A DNA stretch of 64,000 nucleotides from CAZTGZ01 sp964613385 (GCA_964613385.1 CAZTGZ010000008.1:1-64000), one strand, 5' to 3'. Counted from the stretch's first letter, positions 44,171 to 55,218 are shown. Notes: generated from the letters alone by a model not told the origin. Program-made: numbers and translations.

Positions 44171-47071
44171 ATGTCAAAGCCCAATTTCAAAAAACCGGAA
44201 CCCATCTCTACCAACCGTTATTATGCTTACCTGATTCCGGCAGCAGCATCCAAACATGAATCTTTAAAAAATGCTATTTCCGAGATTTCAGATAAGCTCA
44301 AAGGACAAGCTGAGTTTCATATCATTGACCGCAACTGGCCTGAATGGAGTGAACAGGTAACGCATGTAGCCTGGGTTGATTCGGGTTCTGTAGACTATCT
44401 CCTTCCTGCCCACCAGGGTTTCCAACAAATGCGCAATCCCAAAGCAGATGTGATTTACTGCGCGGACGTGCACCATCAGACAGAAGGAAAAAAAGCAATC
44501 CGCATTCCGTGGGTTACCCGTTTGGGACATGCACTGACCCAATTAATTACACCTTTAAAATCCGGACATACCGAAAGCGGGATATTCTATGCAGATTTGT
44601 CTACGGCTCTGAAGATCAGAGAACAACAAACCATTGTTAACCATGCCATTGGCCGCGATTTTGCCTACAGATCCCGGCTTCATGGCTTCAATATTGGCTA
44701 TTTTAGCATGAACCTGCAGCAAAAAGCGGCACCCAAGGTTTCTATTCCAAAGGTGCTTGCTGCTTCTATTTCCAACCGAATCTATTGGTTTATTACACAA
44801 CCCGTTTTTGCTTTAAAACACAAAATAAAATCGGAATCTCAACCCCTGTACCGCTTGCTTTTCGGATTGCTTGTGATCTTGTGCTCATTGGGAATGCCCG
44901 CCCTTAGTTTTCAATATTCCATCACCTGGGACGAATTTGAAGATGTTCAGTATTTCAATGAAGTATATGCCTATTTTACCTCCTTTGGTGAAGATAAACG
45001 CTGTCTGGATGTGGCCGGAACTATGGACCACAGTGAAAGTGGAGTAAAAAAAGACCTGATTCCTCATTTGGTCAACTACGGACCTTTCGTGAACTTATTA
45101 TGTGCGTTTGTATATGATACCATTTCGCCCTTTGGACTCTATGAAACCCGACATCTGATTGTGGCATTGTTTGGAGTTTTCGGGCTGATTTTCACGGGAT
45201 TAACGGCACGCAAACTCGGAAATTGGAAAACAGGGGTCATTGCTTTTGTATTTATGTTGTTTACACCTGCCATTTTCGGCCACAGCATGAATAACCAAAA
45301 AGATATCCCTTTTCTGGCTTTCTATATCGCCTCAGTTTATTACATACTCCGATTTATGGACGAGGCCCCGCAATTCAGGTTTAAGACCCTGTTTATGCTG
45401 GCAGTTACCATGGGCATTTCCATGAGTATTCGTGTTGGTGGACTTTTGGTATTTGCCTATTTGGGACTCTTTGCCGGTCTGATTTTCCTTTGGAAGCTCA
45501 GAAACAAGGAGTTAACGCTGAATTTTGCTTCCGTCAAATCGTTTGTCGTACCCTTAGGGCTGGTGTACTTTTTCGCTTACCTCATTGGGATAATGTTTTG
45601 GCCGGCCGCCATACAAGATCCGATCAGCCATCCGTTGAATGCCCTGAAGAATTTCGAAAAATTCAGTTTGGTTCATATTTATGAAATCTTCGAAGGACAG
45701 AGATACTACATGAAGGATTTTCCCTGGTATTATATTCCGAAGTCCATGTTGATTACCATCCCATTATTTGTGCTTTCCGGCTTTGCCATCAGCATATTGG
45801 CCTCTCCCTGGCTCGCAAAGAAAATGGATTTCAAAAAGATGATCGTGCTGTTGTTTGTATGCGTATTTCCGGTAGCCTATGTTATTTATAAGGAAAGTGC
45901 CGTTTACAGCAGTTGGAGGCACCTTCTGTTCGCATATCCAAGCCTGGTTGTTTTAGCGGCAGCCGGTTGGGTTTGGCTTTCTGAAATATTTCCGATCAAA
46001 TGGGCCAAAATTGCCATGGCTTTGGTCCCTGGAATTCTGGTGGCCAATGTGGCCTTTTGGATGTTCAAAAATCATCCCTTTCAATATACGTATTATAACG
46101 AGATTGTTGGTGGCCTTAAGGGCGCTTATGGTTATTACGAAACGGATTATTGGTGTCAAAGTCCGCGTGCAGCCATGGAATGGTTATTGGAAAATGAAAA
46201 GGACATCACCAAAAGTAAAACCACCATTATCAGCAATAATGAGTCTCACAGCATGAGCTATTATGCACAAAAACAGACCGACAGCGTTGAAATTGCCTGG
46301 GCACGTGATCACGAATGGAATAAAAACGATTGGGATTATGCCATCTGGACCACCCGAACCTTGTCGAAAACACAAATGCTGAACGGATATTTTCCGCCCA
46401 AGGGAACCATACATGTTATAGAAGCAGATGGAGTGCCACTCGCAGCCATTGTAAAGCGCACCCATCGTCAGTTGGCACAAATCGAACCCATGATGCGCAG
46501 CGGTCAATTTGATTCAGTTTCAAAACTGGCATTGGAGTACATTCAGTACGATCCAAAAGAAGAAGAAGCGTGGCGTCAATTGGGATTGGCCAAGCTTCAA
46601 TCAGGAAAACCCGCTGAAAGCATTGCTCCTCTGTATAAGAGCATTGAACTTTGTCCCGAGAATTATTATTCCTGGAATTTCCTGGGTTACGCCTATCGGA
46701 ATTTCAACAATGTGGACAGCGCGCTGATTTGCTATAATCTGAGCATCAAACACAAGGAAAATATGAGCAGTGCATATGATGGGCGCGGAGATTTGTATTT
46801 TACCAAAGGTGATTTCAGGTCGGCAAAAGCCGATTATGAGCAGGCGTTAACCTTTGGAGGTGCCAATCCGATGACCATGTATAAAATTGGAGAGGCCAAT
46901 TTCAATTTGAACGACCTGAATGAGGCCCTGAAATATTTCGGGGCTGCCATTCAATACAACCCAAATATGGCCGAAGCTCATATGAGAATTGGACAAATAT
47001 TTGAGAAGCAGGGAAATGCCCAGGCCGCCCAGCCCTACTACCAAAAAGCCAGAGAACTGGGCATGCGATAG
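44171..47071 (+). CDS. GT39/PMT-like glycosyltransferase fused to a degenerate GT2-like N-domain and C-terminal TPRs
   Basis: The 966-residue membrane protein has three parts. Residues 1-215 look like a decayed GT2/DPM-type domain: 'VTHVAWVDSGSVDYLLPAHQ' stands where 'DADGQHPPEDIP' would be, and 'RDFAYRSRLHGFNIGYFSMN' where the acceptor helix lies. Residues 220-650 have about eleven transmembrane helices of the ArnT/PMT (GT39-like) type, with the acidic first-loop motif 'ITWDEFED' and 'NNQKDIPFLAFYIAS'. Residues 775-966 are about five TPR repeats ('AWRQLGLAKLQSGKPAES', 'AYDGRGDLYFTKGDF'). It probably moves a sugar from a lipid carrier to a periplasmic acceptor. The donor and acceptor are unknown. 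Confidence 0.8.
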   Translation: MSKPNFKKPEPISTNRYYAYLIPAAASKHESLKNAISEISDKLKGQAEFHIIDRNWPEWSEQVTHVAWVDSGSVDYLLPAHQGFQQMRNPKADVIYCADVHHQTEGKKAIRIPWVTRLGHALTQLITPLKSGHTESGIFYADLSTALKIREQQTIVNHAIGRDFAYRSRLHGFNIGYFSMNLQQKAAPKVSIPKVLAASISNRIYWFITQPVFALKHKIKSESQPLYRLLFGLLVILCSLGMPALSFQYSITWDEFEDVQYFNEVYAYFTSFGEDKRCLDVAGTMDHSESGVKKDLIPHLVNYGPFVNLLCAFVYDTISPFGLYETRHLIVALFGVFGLIFTGLTARKLGNWKTGVIAFVFMLFTPAIFGHSMNNQKDIPFLAFYIASVYYILRFMDEAPQFRFKTLFMLAVTMGISMSIRVGGLLVFAYLGLFAGLIFLWKLRNKELTLNFASVKSFVVPLGLVYFFAYLIGIMFWPAAIQDPISHPLNALKNFEKFSLVHIYEIFEGQRYYMKDFPWYYIPKSMLITIPLFVLSGFAISILASPWLAKKMDFKKMIVLLFVCVFPVAYVIYKESAVYSSWRHLLFAYPSLVVLAAAGWVWLSEIFPIKWAKIAMALVPGILVANVAFWMFKNHPFQYTYYNEIVGGLKGAYGYYETDYWCQSPRAAMEWLLENEKDITKSKTTIISNNESHSMSYYAQKQTDSVEIAWARDHEWNKNDWDYAIWTTRTLSKTQMLNGYFPPKGTIHVIEADGVPLAAIVKRTHRQLAQIEPMMRSGQFDSVSKLALEYIQYDPKEEEAWRQLGLAKLQSGKPAESIAPLYKSIELCPENYYSWNFLGYAYRNFNNVDSALICYNLSIKHKENMSSAYDGRGDLYFTKGDFRSAKADYEQALTFGGANPMTMYKIGEANFNLNDLNEALKYFGAAIQYNPNMAEAHMRIGQIFEKQGNAQAAQPYYQKARELGMR

Positions 47072-47109
47072 TCGAATAGGACGATAATTTTACCTGAAAA
47101 GTATGGAGA

Positions 47110-49645
47110 ATGTGCCATATTTTCAGATATTTATCGTCTAAATCATCATTGCGCAACTATCTCAGGCTTTGGATTAACCTACTCGGGCTCTTCATCAGCA
47201 CATCGGCCCTTGGGACTCATATCGTGGGTGGCGACTTTTATTACCGTCAATTAGGCAACAATTGGTATCAGATTACCATGAAGTTGTACATCGACTGTGA
47301 GAACGGAAATATTGACGCCATAGCCTCAGATGCTATAGCCATTATTGGAGTTTTTGATGCGGGGACCAATCAACTGGTAGATCAATTTGACATGACCCGA
47401 ACCGGTCCGGTGCGCCTGAATAAGGTTCAATACAAATGCGTGATTCCGGAACAAGATGTATGTGTAGACCAATATACTTACGTTAAAAACATTACACTCG
47501 ACCCGGGTGCCAACGGTAAAATTTTACCCTTTCAGCGTTGTTGTCGCAACAATACCATCAACAATCTGGTTGAGCCTGAATCAACTGGATCGACCTATTG
47601 GGTTAAAATACCCGGAAGAAATGTGATTTCACAGGACAATAGTCCGGTATTCAAAGAGCTTCCTCCCAATTATATCTGTACCAATGCGCCTCTGGTTTTT
47701 GATCACAGTGCCACGGATTCAGATGGAGATTCGCTGGTATACGAGCTTTATCAACCATTTCTGGGTGCCAACCGCGACAAACCCAGACCGAATAATACCT
47801 TTCAGCAAGGGTACTTCGACAATCCACCTTTCACCAATGTGATTTGGAAATTTCCGTATGCCACAGATAACCAAATGGGTGGAAATCCGATTTTAGAGAT
47901 TGATTCGAAAACAGGATTGCTCACCGTTACACCTACCACCGAAGGGCAGTTCGTTATGGGCATTAAAGTGTTGGAATACCGAAAAGGAGTGTTAATCGGG
48001 GAAACGCTGCGCGACTACCAGTTCAATGTTCGTGCTTGCAAGTTCGATGTAGTTTCTGCCTTTGTGGCTCCTTTATATTCATGCAGTGACACGGTGTATT
48101 TTGACAATAGGAGCTATAAAGCAACCAAATATCGATGGGATTTCGGTGATCCTACCAAACAAGATGACACGAGCAATTTGGCGACCCCTTTTTATGTATT
48201 CCCGGGCAATGGAAATTATACCGTTACCTTGAGAGCAAGCAATTCACTTTGTGAGGACGTATATTCAACAACCGTAAGGGTAAAGAGCAAAATTGTATTG
48301 GATTTAGGACCCAATGATACAGCATGCTATGGTTTCGATAAGTATCTGAATACCAAAATATTCGATGCAACTAAAACCATTTGGAATACGGGCGCACGAA
48401 CTACCTATTTAAGGGTTCAACAACCTGGTATATATGGCGTTACCGTATATTATGGAAATTGCACCGCCTCCGACAGTGTCCGGTTTAGTTTAGATCCCGT
48501 GATCGCCTATGTAAGTAGTGACACCATTTATTGCGATAGTGTCTTTGGCACCATATCCGTAGAATATGGGAACAAGCCTGAATACCGGTTCAGGTGGAAC
48601 AATAATCTTCAGGACACCATGCCGTATTTAAACGTACGGGACATTGGAATCAATACAGTTGAGANNNNNNNNNNGCAGCATCCGGGATACCATTGAGCTT
48701 TGGACGGCCACACCTCCGGAGATCGGACCTTATCTGTTCGTATGCAATGAATTTGAAAGGTTGCTGGATGCCTTTGAAAAAAATCTGGATGGCGGCAATG
48801 GAAGAGAGGCAACCTATCTTTGGGACAACGGTAATATGGATCGATTCAACCTGGTTAATTCCTCGGGTTGGCATTGGGTAGAAGTACGACAGCGAAATTG
48901 CGTATTCAGAGATTCACTTTTCATTGACAACCCCATTATTCCACTTGAACTTGGGCCTAACCGGCACTTTTGTGATCAGGTGGACATAACGCTGGAAGCC
49001 CCTCCCGGCATGCGACATTATACCTGGAGCAATGAATGCAATACGCAAACCAATCGCATCCGAACTCCCGGCACTTATTATTTAACCGTTACCGATACCA
49101 ATGGATGCATTAAAAGCGACAGTATTCAACTCGATTTAACCTTATCGCCGGGTATACATATCGGGAATGATACCACCATATGTGTGCGATCTCAGGTTAA
49201 AGCCGGATTGGATGAGGCATTCAGCGCCTATAGTTGGAGTCATGGTCCTATTTCAGCATATACATACCTGGAAGATGCCGGAATTTACATTTTAACCGTT
49301 ACGGACGAATTTGGTTGTAAAGGAACCGATAGCATACGCATAACGGTTGACCCGAATGCGCTGCCCAATGAATTGTTTTTCCCGAATGCCTTTAGCCCTA
49401 ATGGGGATGGGTTAAATGAATTATTTCCATATACAGACTGGATTCCACAACCCGAATACAGTGTGAAGATTTTTAATCGCTGGGGTGAAAAGCTCTTTGA
49501 TTCAAAAGAGAGCGGAAATCAGCGTTGGGATGGCATGTATAAGGACGGAACCCTGCGCCCCGAAGTATATGTGTACCTGGTTGAATATCGGGGTTGCGAC
49601 GGAGATTTTAGAAGAAAAGGCGGTACCGTTACCTTATTGAAGTAA
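47110..49645 (+). CDS. T9SS type B cargo protein with PKD domain (split by an assembly gap)
   Basis: The gene crosses a 10-N gap (48665-48674); both sides read as one product of about 845 residues if the gap is a multiple of three. The signal region ends at 'STSALG', and the mature N-terminus 'THIVGGDFYYRQLGNNWYQI' is typical of large Bacteroidota surface proteins. A PKD-like module ('YRWDFGDP') lies near 330-400, followed by Ig-like repeats ending in 'VRDTI/DSIQL'-like strands. The C-terminal CHU_C domain ('FFPNAFSPNGDGLNELFPY', 'KIFNRWGEKLFDSKE') directs type IX secretion. No PorP/SprF gene is adjacent. Confidence 0.88.
48665..48674. other. Assembly gap (10 N) inside the type B cargo gene
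   Basis: The frames on the two sides agree only if the true length is a multiple of three, so ten is a placeholder. Confidence 0.95.
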
Positions 49646-49667
49646 CGATACCTTGATCTTCAACATT

Positions 49668-50555
49668 CTACCAAACCATTCTCAATCCCAGTCGCTGCTG
49701 AGAGGATGTACTGGCCAGATTTCCTAATTCCGGAATAATATTGAAATTCAGCGATGGACGTATTTCCATACTAATGTGCATTTTCTTCAATAATTCTCTC
49801 TTTTTACCCAAACGAAAATCTACTCCCAAAGGAATGTATAAGGAATAGGAGCTGTTCATCTGATTATCGTTACTTTCAAAATCATATTCGAAATCATTCG
49901 TAAAGGATCGGATTGAGCTATAGTTGATATTGTCCTGAAAATATGTTTTTACCGTATTGAATCTTGAATGAGAGATAACCGTACTGGATTGTATGGAAAA
50001 TCCTGCACTTAACCCCAATCCGGTATAAAATGACCATCTGGCTGCAGGATCTGTTCTGAAAATTGCCGATATATCTAACTTCAGTTGCTCTGTTTCATAC
50101 CCCATACTGTAAATGGATGTACTTGTGGTGTCGGTCCAAATGACCTGACCGCTTTGTGCCGATTTCATAGTATCTGAACCCAACTTGGTTTCTTTTGACA
50201 ATGCTCCGGACATCAAGGTTAAATTGCCATGAGAAATCCCTATTCTCCAGGTCGGGTTGGAAATATAAGACCCTTTAAGCTTGTCCAATCTCTGTACACC
50301 GATATATGCCGAAAATTGTCCATTTCCCTGCATGATGTATCCTTCAGAATTCCTATACGCTGAAAAATCCTGTCCCAACATCACTGAATTAGGCGCCAGT
50401 TTTCTGAAATCTGCCCATTCTCCACTTTTTAATCCGGACAATTCAAATCCGTTTTGAACTTGAAATTCTGTGACTTTAAACTTGCGTGTTACTTCTTGTG
50501 CAAACAACACGGAGCTCAACAAAATCAGTGAGCTGAACAACGATATTTTTTTCAT
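49668..50555 (-). CDS. Outer-membrane beta-barrel-like hypothetical protein
   Basis: The 295-residue product has a signal peptide (cleavage near 'SSVLFAQ') and about ten amphipathic beta strands, ending in the aromatic C-terminus 'RLGLRMVW' that suits barrel insertion. Polar loops include a DFEYDFESNDNQMNSS acidic stretch. It resembles outer-membrane barrel proteins generally; no specific family is recognised. It shares its strand with the delta-60 gene 86 bases upstream, but lacks a clear promoter of its own. Confidence 0.65.
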   Translation of the reverse strand: MKKISLFSSLILLSSVLFAQEVTRKFKVTEFQVQNGFELSGLKSGEWADFRKLAPNSVMLGQDFSAYRNSEGYIMQGNGQFSAYIGVQRLDKLKGSYISNPTWRIGISHGNLTLMSGALSKETKLGSDTMKSAQSGQVIWTDTTSTSIYSMGYETEQLKLDISAIFRTDPAARWSFYTGLGLSAGFSIQSSTVISHSRFNTVKTYFQDNINYSSIRSFTNDFEYDFESNDNQMNSSYSLYIPLGVDFRLGKKRELLKKMHISMEIRPSLNFNIIPELGNLASTSSQQRLGLRMVW

Positions 50556-50641
50556 GTTTCCTTTTTTAAAAACAATTGAACGGCAATCTTACACAATTTA
50601 GTACACGGATGATGTAATCTTCATGTGGAACGTAACAACGA

Positions 50642-52747
50642 TCATTCACCCGTTCGAAAAACAGGTAATTGAATCCTTACATCTTCGCCAATATTAAGAA
50701 CATACATCCCGGTTTGTAAATCTGAAATGTCAATATACTTTTGATTGTTTTCCAATCTGCCGACGATGATTAAATTGCCACGCACATCCTGAATGCTGTA
50801 GTTTTTTATGTATGTGTACGGATGGTCTATATAGAGATGATGGGTAGCTGGAATAGGGTATAATTTAACTTCAGATATAATTGTAGGCATTATTCCGATA
50901 ATTGAGTCCTCCGGTGTTGTGAAAGACCTGATTTCGGACCAATCCCCGGATTCGAAAAAGTATTTTGCTCTTACTCTCCAATAAAATTTTGTATTCTCAG
51001 GTAAATTAGGCCAAAAGTAAGAGGTATCATTGGCACTATAGTTCTGAGCACTAGGGAAATCCGGCTGAGTATCCAACTCCAACTCGTACATTTCAAGTCC
51101 TGGAATCCATGACCAGACAAAATGTGATTTGGAAACACTTTGATCTGCCGGACTTATCAATCGAAAATCATTCAATGACCGGGTTGAAAACGAATAAACT
51201 TCGCTAAATGGTCCTTCCCGGGTTCCGTCAACAGCCCTGACCCTCCAATAGTATGTCCTTCCCGGCAATAATGATACCGATGTATAGTTTGGCACAGATG
51301 TAATAATCCCACCGGGGGTGGCCGAAAAATTCGGAGTAGATTGAATCTGTAGCTCGTATTCTGTAGGATATTCCGATGCGGACCACGTAAATGTATGGCT
51401 GGCAAAGTTTCTTCCTGTGGCCAAATTCGAAGGGCTGATCAAGGTTAATGTGTCCAGTACGACTTTATCTTCATAGCGAACCACCACCAACTGATTTCCT
51501 GCTGTTCCCACTGCCAGTATTTTACCATCCAATTGTACAATCATATCGTTGCATCGGCTGTACGAGGCCTGATTCACCCGGGTGGTTACTTTTCCCAGAT
51601 TTCCAAAGGTGGTATCTTCTGTGCCATTGGACAATATTCTGGTGATGGCAAACACTGCATCATCCGCACCGCTGGATGTTCCCGCCAGTAAAATCCGATT
51701 CTTGGAATCTGCGGCAACTGCTGAAGCGATATCATTTCGGAGTGTGCCGAATCCAAAACTCGCGTTGGGTGTAGAAACCGCTCCCTGTGTCGTGAGTTTG
51801 AACAAAGTCATACGATAGCGGAGGTTGTCCGTATAACCTCCACCGGCTATCATCAATTCGTTGTTTGCATTGAACAGCATGGCATAGGCCCGGTCATGTC
51901 CGTTAAAAGACCCATTATATGTATTAACTCCATCGGAAGAAAACTGTGCATCCATGGTACCATCCGACAATAAACGGCATACCCAATAGTCTGACGACCA
52001 TGAAAGTCCGGGAAAATCACGCCATCCACTCGCACTGATCATACCATTGGAGTGAACGATGAGATCTTCCAAACCAAATAAATATTGATAGTCCAGACCG
52101 GTAACCCACAACAACCTATGCCCAACGGAATTAAAGGTTGAATCCGGGCTGCCGAGTGTATCGTAACGCGCTATAACGGGCTTAGAGGAATTTGAACTGA
52201 TGATAGACTGACCGCCCGCTACGATTTTTCCGCTGGCCTGATGAATGCGCACCACATGGAACTCATCTCTTTGCCGACTTTCAAAATCGCTCAACACAAT
52301 CCCTTGATTGCCAAATGTTTGATCAATATTTCCATTTGAAGTAAGTCGAATCAGCAATCCTTTGCCATCGCTGCCATTGTCGCTGTATCCTCCTAAAACA
52401 ATCTTACCATTCGATTGAACCGCCATGCTCATAATTTCATCGTCGCTGCCGGCCTGAACATCCATGGTGAAATATCCATTTACCCCGAAACTGCTGTCAA
52501 GTGTGCCATTCGGGTGTAAACGCATCACCAAGGCATCCTTTCCGGTGCTTGGATGTTGCACGTATCCTGCGACCAGAATTTTCTGTCCGCTATGCAAATT
52601 CACTGCATTGGCTGCTGACTGTTCTGCCGGAAAAGTAAAAACACCCTGCCTGGCAAATTGAATATCCAATGCCCCCGGTTTTTGAGCTCCTGCGTGAATT
52701 GTGCACAAAAAGGAACTTAAAATCAATATTAACTTACGACGGTTCAT
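50642..52747 (-). CDS. Secreted delta-60-repeat protein with fibronectin-type modules and T9SS type A domain
   Basis: The 701-residue protein starts with a signal peptide (to 'IHAGAQ'). Residues 25-420 hold repeats of about 55 residues of the delta-60/SBBP type: 'VMRLHPNGTLDSSFGVNG', 'LIRLTSNGNIDQTFGNQG', and so on. Two fibronectin III-like modules follow with 'TYYWRVRAVDGTREGPFSE' and 'KFYWRVRAKYFFESGDWSE' (about 425-615). A C-terminal type A sorting domain ends it ('VKLYPIPATHHLYIDHP', 'DISDLQTGMYVLNI'; it has PIPA instead of the usual PNPA). A two-element promoter gives a leaderless start. Confidence 0.88.
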   Translation of the reverse strand: MNRRKLILILSSFLCTIHAGAQKPGALDIQFARQGVFTFPAEQSAANAVNLHSGQKILVAGYVQHPSTGKDALVMRLHPNGTLDSSFGVNGYFTMDVQAGSDDEIMSMAVQSNGKIVLGGYSDNGSDGKGLLIRLTSNGNIDQTFGNQGIVLSDFESRQRDEFHVVRIHQASGKIVAGGQSIISSNSSKPVIARYDTLGSPDSTFNSVGHRLLWVTGLDYQYLFGLEDLIVHSNGMISASGWRDFPGLSWSSDYWVCRLLSDGTMDAQFSSDGVNTYNGSFNGHDRAYAMLFNANNELMIAGGGYTDNLRYRMTLFKLTTQGAVSTPNASFGFGTLRNDIASAVAADSKNRILLAGTSSGADDAVFAITRILSNGTEDTTFGNLGKVTTRVNQASYSRCNDMIVQLDGKILAVGTAGNQLVVVRYEDKVVLDTLTLISPSNLATGRNFASHTFTWSASEYPTEYELQIQSTPNFSATPGGIITSVPNYTSVSLLPGRTYYWRVRAVDGTREGPFSEVYSFSTRSLNDFRLISPADQSVSKSHFVWSWIPGLEMYELELDTQPDFPSAQNYSANDTSYFWPNLPENTKFYWRVRAKYFFESGDWSEIRSFTTPEDSIIGIMPTIISEVKLYPIPATHHLYIDHPYTYIKNYSIQDVRGNLIIVGRLENNQKYIDISDLQTGMYVLNIGEDVRIQLPVFRTGE

Positions 52748-52751
52748 AGAC

Positions 52752-52783
52752 CAAAGATACTAATTTAAGGTTGTTTGTCGCAA
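52752..52783 (-). promoter_or_regulatory. Bacteroidota-type promoter, leaderless arrangement (delta-60 gene)
   Basis: On the minus strand TTG (52783-52781), a 21-base spacer and TATCTTTG (52759-52752) match both elements, and the -7 box ends four bases before the ATG at 52747. Confidence 0.6.
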
Positions 52784-52849
52784 CTCATCCATCATTCAAT
52801 AATTATCGAACGACAAGCGTTTGAATTCAGAAAAATACCATCGAATGAC

Positions 52850-54175
52850 TCAGGTAAGTATCGACAAATCGAATCCATCAAAATTGCCGGAACTCATCAT
52901 TAACAATACTGTTTCAAGGGATGCCCTTTTCGAGACGAAGTTTTGTAACGTTTCCTTATCCCGAATGATGGTGACATCTTGACCAAAAGCCTGCTTCAAT
53001 TCTTCATCCTCCAATAAAGGCAGGTTTTTCATTTCAAACACATGCGGATTGAGGTAAATGGCTTTTACATCTGCTGCATTCATGCTTCCTGCATATTGCG
53101 GTAAGAACTCCTTTCTCAAACTGCTGAAGGTATGCAATTCAAATATCGCACAAACTTCCTGATTCGAGTATTGTTCTTTTACGGCTTCAGTTGTGGCTTT
53201 TACCTTAGAAGGCGCATGTGCAAAATCTCTGAAAACGCCATAGAATTTCGATGAGGGTATAGGTTCCAAACGCCTCGCGGTTCCCGTAAAAGTGGCCATA
53301 TGTCGCAGAAACTCCCCGTTACTGATGCCTATTTCAGCGCATACAAGCATCGCTCCATTCAGATTTTGAAGATTGTGCTTCCCGAAAATTTGCAGCGGAT
53401 AATCCTGACCGTCATGCACAATGGATATGGTCTGAGCTGTTTTTTTATACACAGGGGTTCCGTATGCGACAGACTTACATTTGGCTTTCGGGGTCAATTC
53501 CAACAACTCTGCATCCTCCTCAAACCAAACAAGCGCATCGCTTACATCTTTTATAAATAGTTCAAATTGATGTACATAATCCCGGTAATCAGGAAACACA
53601 TTGATATGATCCCAGGCTACACCCGTGATCTGTGCGATGTGCGGTTTATACCAATGGAACTTCGGCCGGCGGTCAACCGGAGAGGTGAGATATTCGTCTC
53701 CTTCTATAATGATCAAGGGCGCATCGCTCAACCGAACCATCCTTTCGAACCCGCTGAGTTGGCTGCCTACCAGATAGTCAAAGTTCCTGCCCATGGCTTT
53801 TAATACATGCATAATCATGGCTGTAGTGGTCGTCTTTCCATGGCTACCGGCAACCACTACCCGTGTTTTATCCTTTGAGTGATGATAGACATACTCAGGA
53901 AATGACATTACCTGTATGCCCAATTCCCGCGCCTTTATCAATTCGGGATTGTCTTTGCGGGCGTGCATGCCCAATATGATCAAATCTAAGGAAGCATCAA
54001 TTTTTTCGGGCTGCCAGCCTTGTTTTTCGGGCAAAAGTCCGGCGTTTTTCAGCCGACTCAGGCTGGGCTCGAATATTTCATCGTCGCTGCCGCTTACCTG
54101 ATGCCCGTTGGCTTTCAAGTCAAGCGCTATATTGTGCATTACGGCACCTCCAATGGAGATCAGATGTATTTTCAT
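52850..54175 (-). CDS. mpl: UDP-MurNAc:L-Ala-gamma-D-Glu-meso-DAP ligase
   Basis: The 441-aa Mur ligase recycles cell-wall peptides by joining the tripeptide to UDP-MurNAc. It begins 'IHLISIGGAVMHNIALDLKA' (UDP-MurNAc-binding domain), then the ATP loop G110-SHGK-T115 and 'IIIEGDEYLTSPVDRRPKFH', followed by the C-terminal 'FEDFAHAPSKVKAT'-like region ('FRDFAHAPSKVKAT') and 'ELHTFSSLRKEFL'. The 'DHINVFPDY' motif separates it from MurC. It overlaps the upstream hypothetical gene by 4 bases. The pathway role is standard peptidoglycan recycling. Confidence 0.95.
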   Translation of the reverse strand: MKIHLISIGGAVMHNIALDLKANGHQVSGSDDEIFEPSLSRLKNAGLLPEKQGWQPEKIDASLDLIILGMHARKDNPELIKARELGIQVMSFPEYVYHHSKDKTRVVVAGSHGKTTTTAMIMHVLKAMGRNFDYLVGSQLSGFERMVRLSDAPLIIIEGDEYLTSPVDRRPKFHWYKPHIAQITGVAWDHINVFPDYRDYVHQFELFIKDVSDALVWFEEDAELLELTPKAKCKSVAYGTPVYKKTAQTISIVHDGQDYPLQIFGKHNLQNLNGAMLVCAEIGISNGEFLRHMATFTGTARRLEPIPSSKFYGVFRDFAHAPSKVKATTEAVKEQYSNQEVCAIFELHTFSSLRKEFLPQYAGSMNAADVKAIYLNPHVFEMKNLPLLEDEELKQAFGQDVTIIRDKETLQNFVSKRASLETVLLMMSSGNFDGFDLSILT

Positions 54176-55218
54176 GGTTTCTGATTTTGTGATAGTAAGC
54201 CCATTACTTGACGGTTTAATAAAGTAACTGCCTTGATTAATCGCTGTTCTAAAATTGCTTCGTTAAGCCCTCCCGTTGCGATCCTGTAATATCCGTGGAA
54301 TGGCTCAGTTACCAGACTTAAGTTTCCGTCGAGCAAATAAATGCCCGCTCCGGAAGCTCTTGAACCTGAACTAAAGTAATCGCCTACATAGGCAACAGCA
54401 TATCCTGAATCCGACCATTCCATTCCTTTCTTTGAATGTATCGTACTCACATGTGATGGAAGATAGGCCAGACTTGTATCCCGGATAAAAATTATGTTGC
54501 CCTGATACGCATTCGTAAATGCGTTTATAATGATGCTATCAAATTGTACAGAACTAACCCGACTCCTTGACATATCTTCGGGCAATTTGGAAGGAAGCGA
54601 TACATAGAGATTGCGAAAGGGCTTCAATTCATAGGATTGCGCATTTTCAGACTCATCCGGATTGTTTTTCCTCAGTTGATATCTCAACCCTATATTAAGA
54701 GCCGGTAACATACCCGTAATGGTTGAACCTTTACTGGGAATGGCAGATCCGTTGGCCGAAATTCTCAAATACATCTTTTCATTCATTTTCATGTTATAAG
54801 ATGTTTCTAATCCGATGTTGAAGCGCTGGGTAACCGGCAGCTCTTTGCGGACCAATCCACTTTGATTCTGGGATCCGGGATCAAAGCGAAGGGAACTCAA
54901 AAACAAAGAAGGCGACAAACCCAAGCCCAATCCTAAGCTTTCAAATACGTACATGCATTTCACTTCTACAAATCGATTTGTGTAACGGGTCAGTTCATCC
55001 GATGACCGAAAGGATTGTTGTATATAGCCCGGATAAAATTCTAAGGTTGCTTTTTCAGTCTTCAAGGGCACGAATCCATAGACGCCAAATCCGGGGGCAC
55101 TTTTCAGGGTGTCAATAAAATCAATACCGGGGAAACTGAAATGCAATTGTGCATATATACCCGGTTGACTCAATGCAGCAAAGGGTAGAAAAATGAAGAA
55201 AGCTAAAAGACGCAGCAC
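54172..55218 (-). CDS. Secreted hypothetical protein, barrel-like N-half
   Basis: The GTG-started product has 348 residues with a signal peptide ending near 'FAALSQ'. Residues 20-195 look like an outer-membrane barrel; residues 200-348 form an alpha/beta domain ('RNLYVSLPSKLPEDMSRSRVS', 'AVAYVGDYFSSGSRASGAGIYLLD') that I cannot assign. It begins on the base next to the ALDH7 stop and overlaps mpl by four bases, so the three genes form an operon. Function unknown; a cell-wall link is suggested by mpl only. Confidence 0.65.
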   Translation of the reverse strand: MLRLLAFFIFLPFAALSQPGIYAQLHFSFPGIDFIDTLKSAPGFGVYGFVPLKTEKATLEFYPGYIQQSFRSSDELTRYTNRFVEVKCMYVFESLGLGLGLSPSLFLSSLRFDPGSQNQSGLVRKELPVTQRFNIGLETSYNMKMNEKMYLRISANGSAIPSKGSTITGMLPALNIGLRYQLRKNNPDESENAQSYELKPFRNLYVSLPSKLPEDMSRSRVSSVQFDSIIINAFTNAYQGNIIFIRDTSLAYLPSHVSTIHSKKGMEWSDSGYAVAYVGDYFSSGSRASGAGIYLLDGNLSLVTEPFHGYYRIATGGLNEAILEQRLIKAVTLLNRQVMGLLSQNQKP

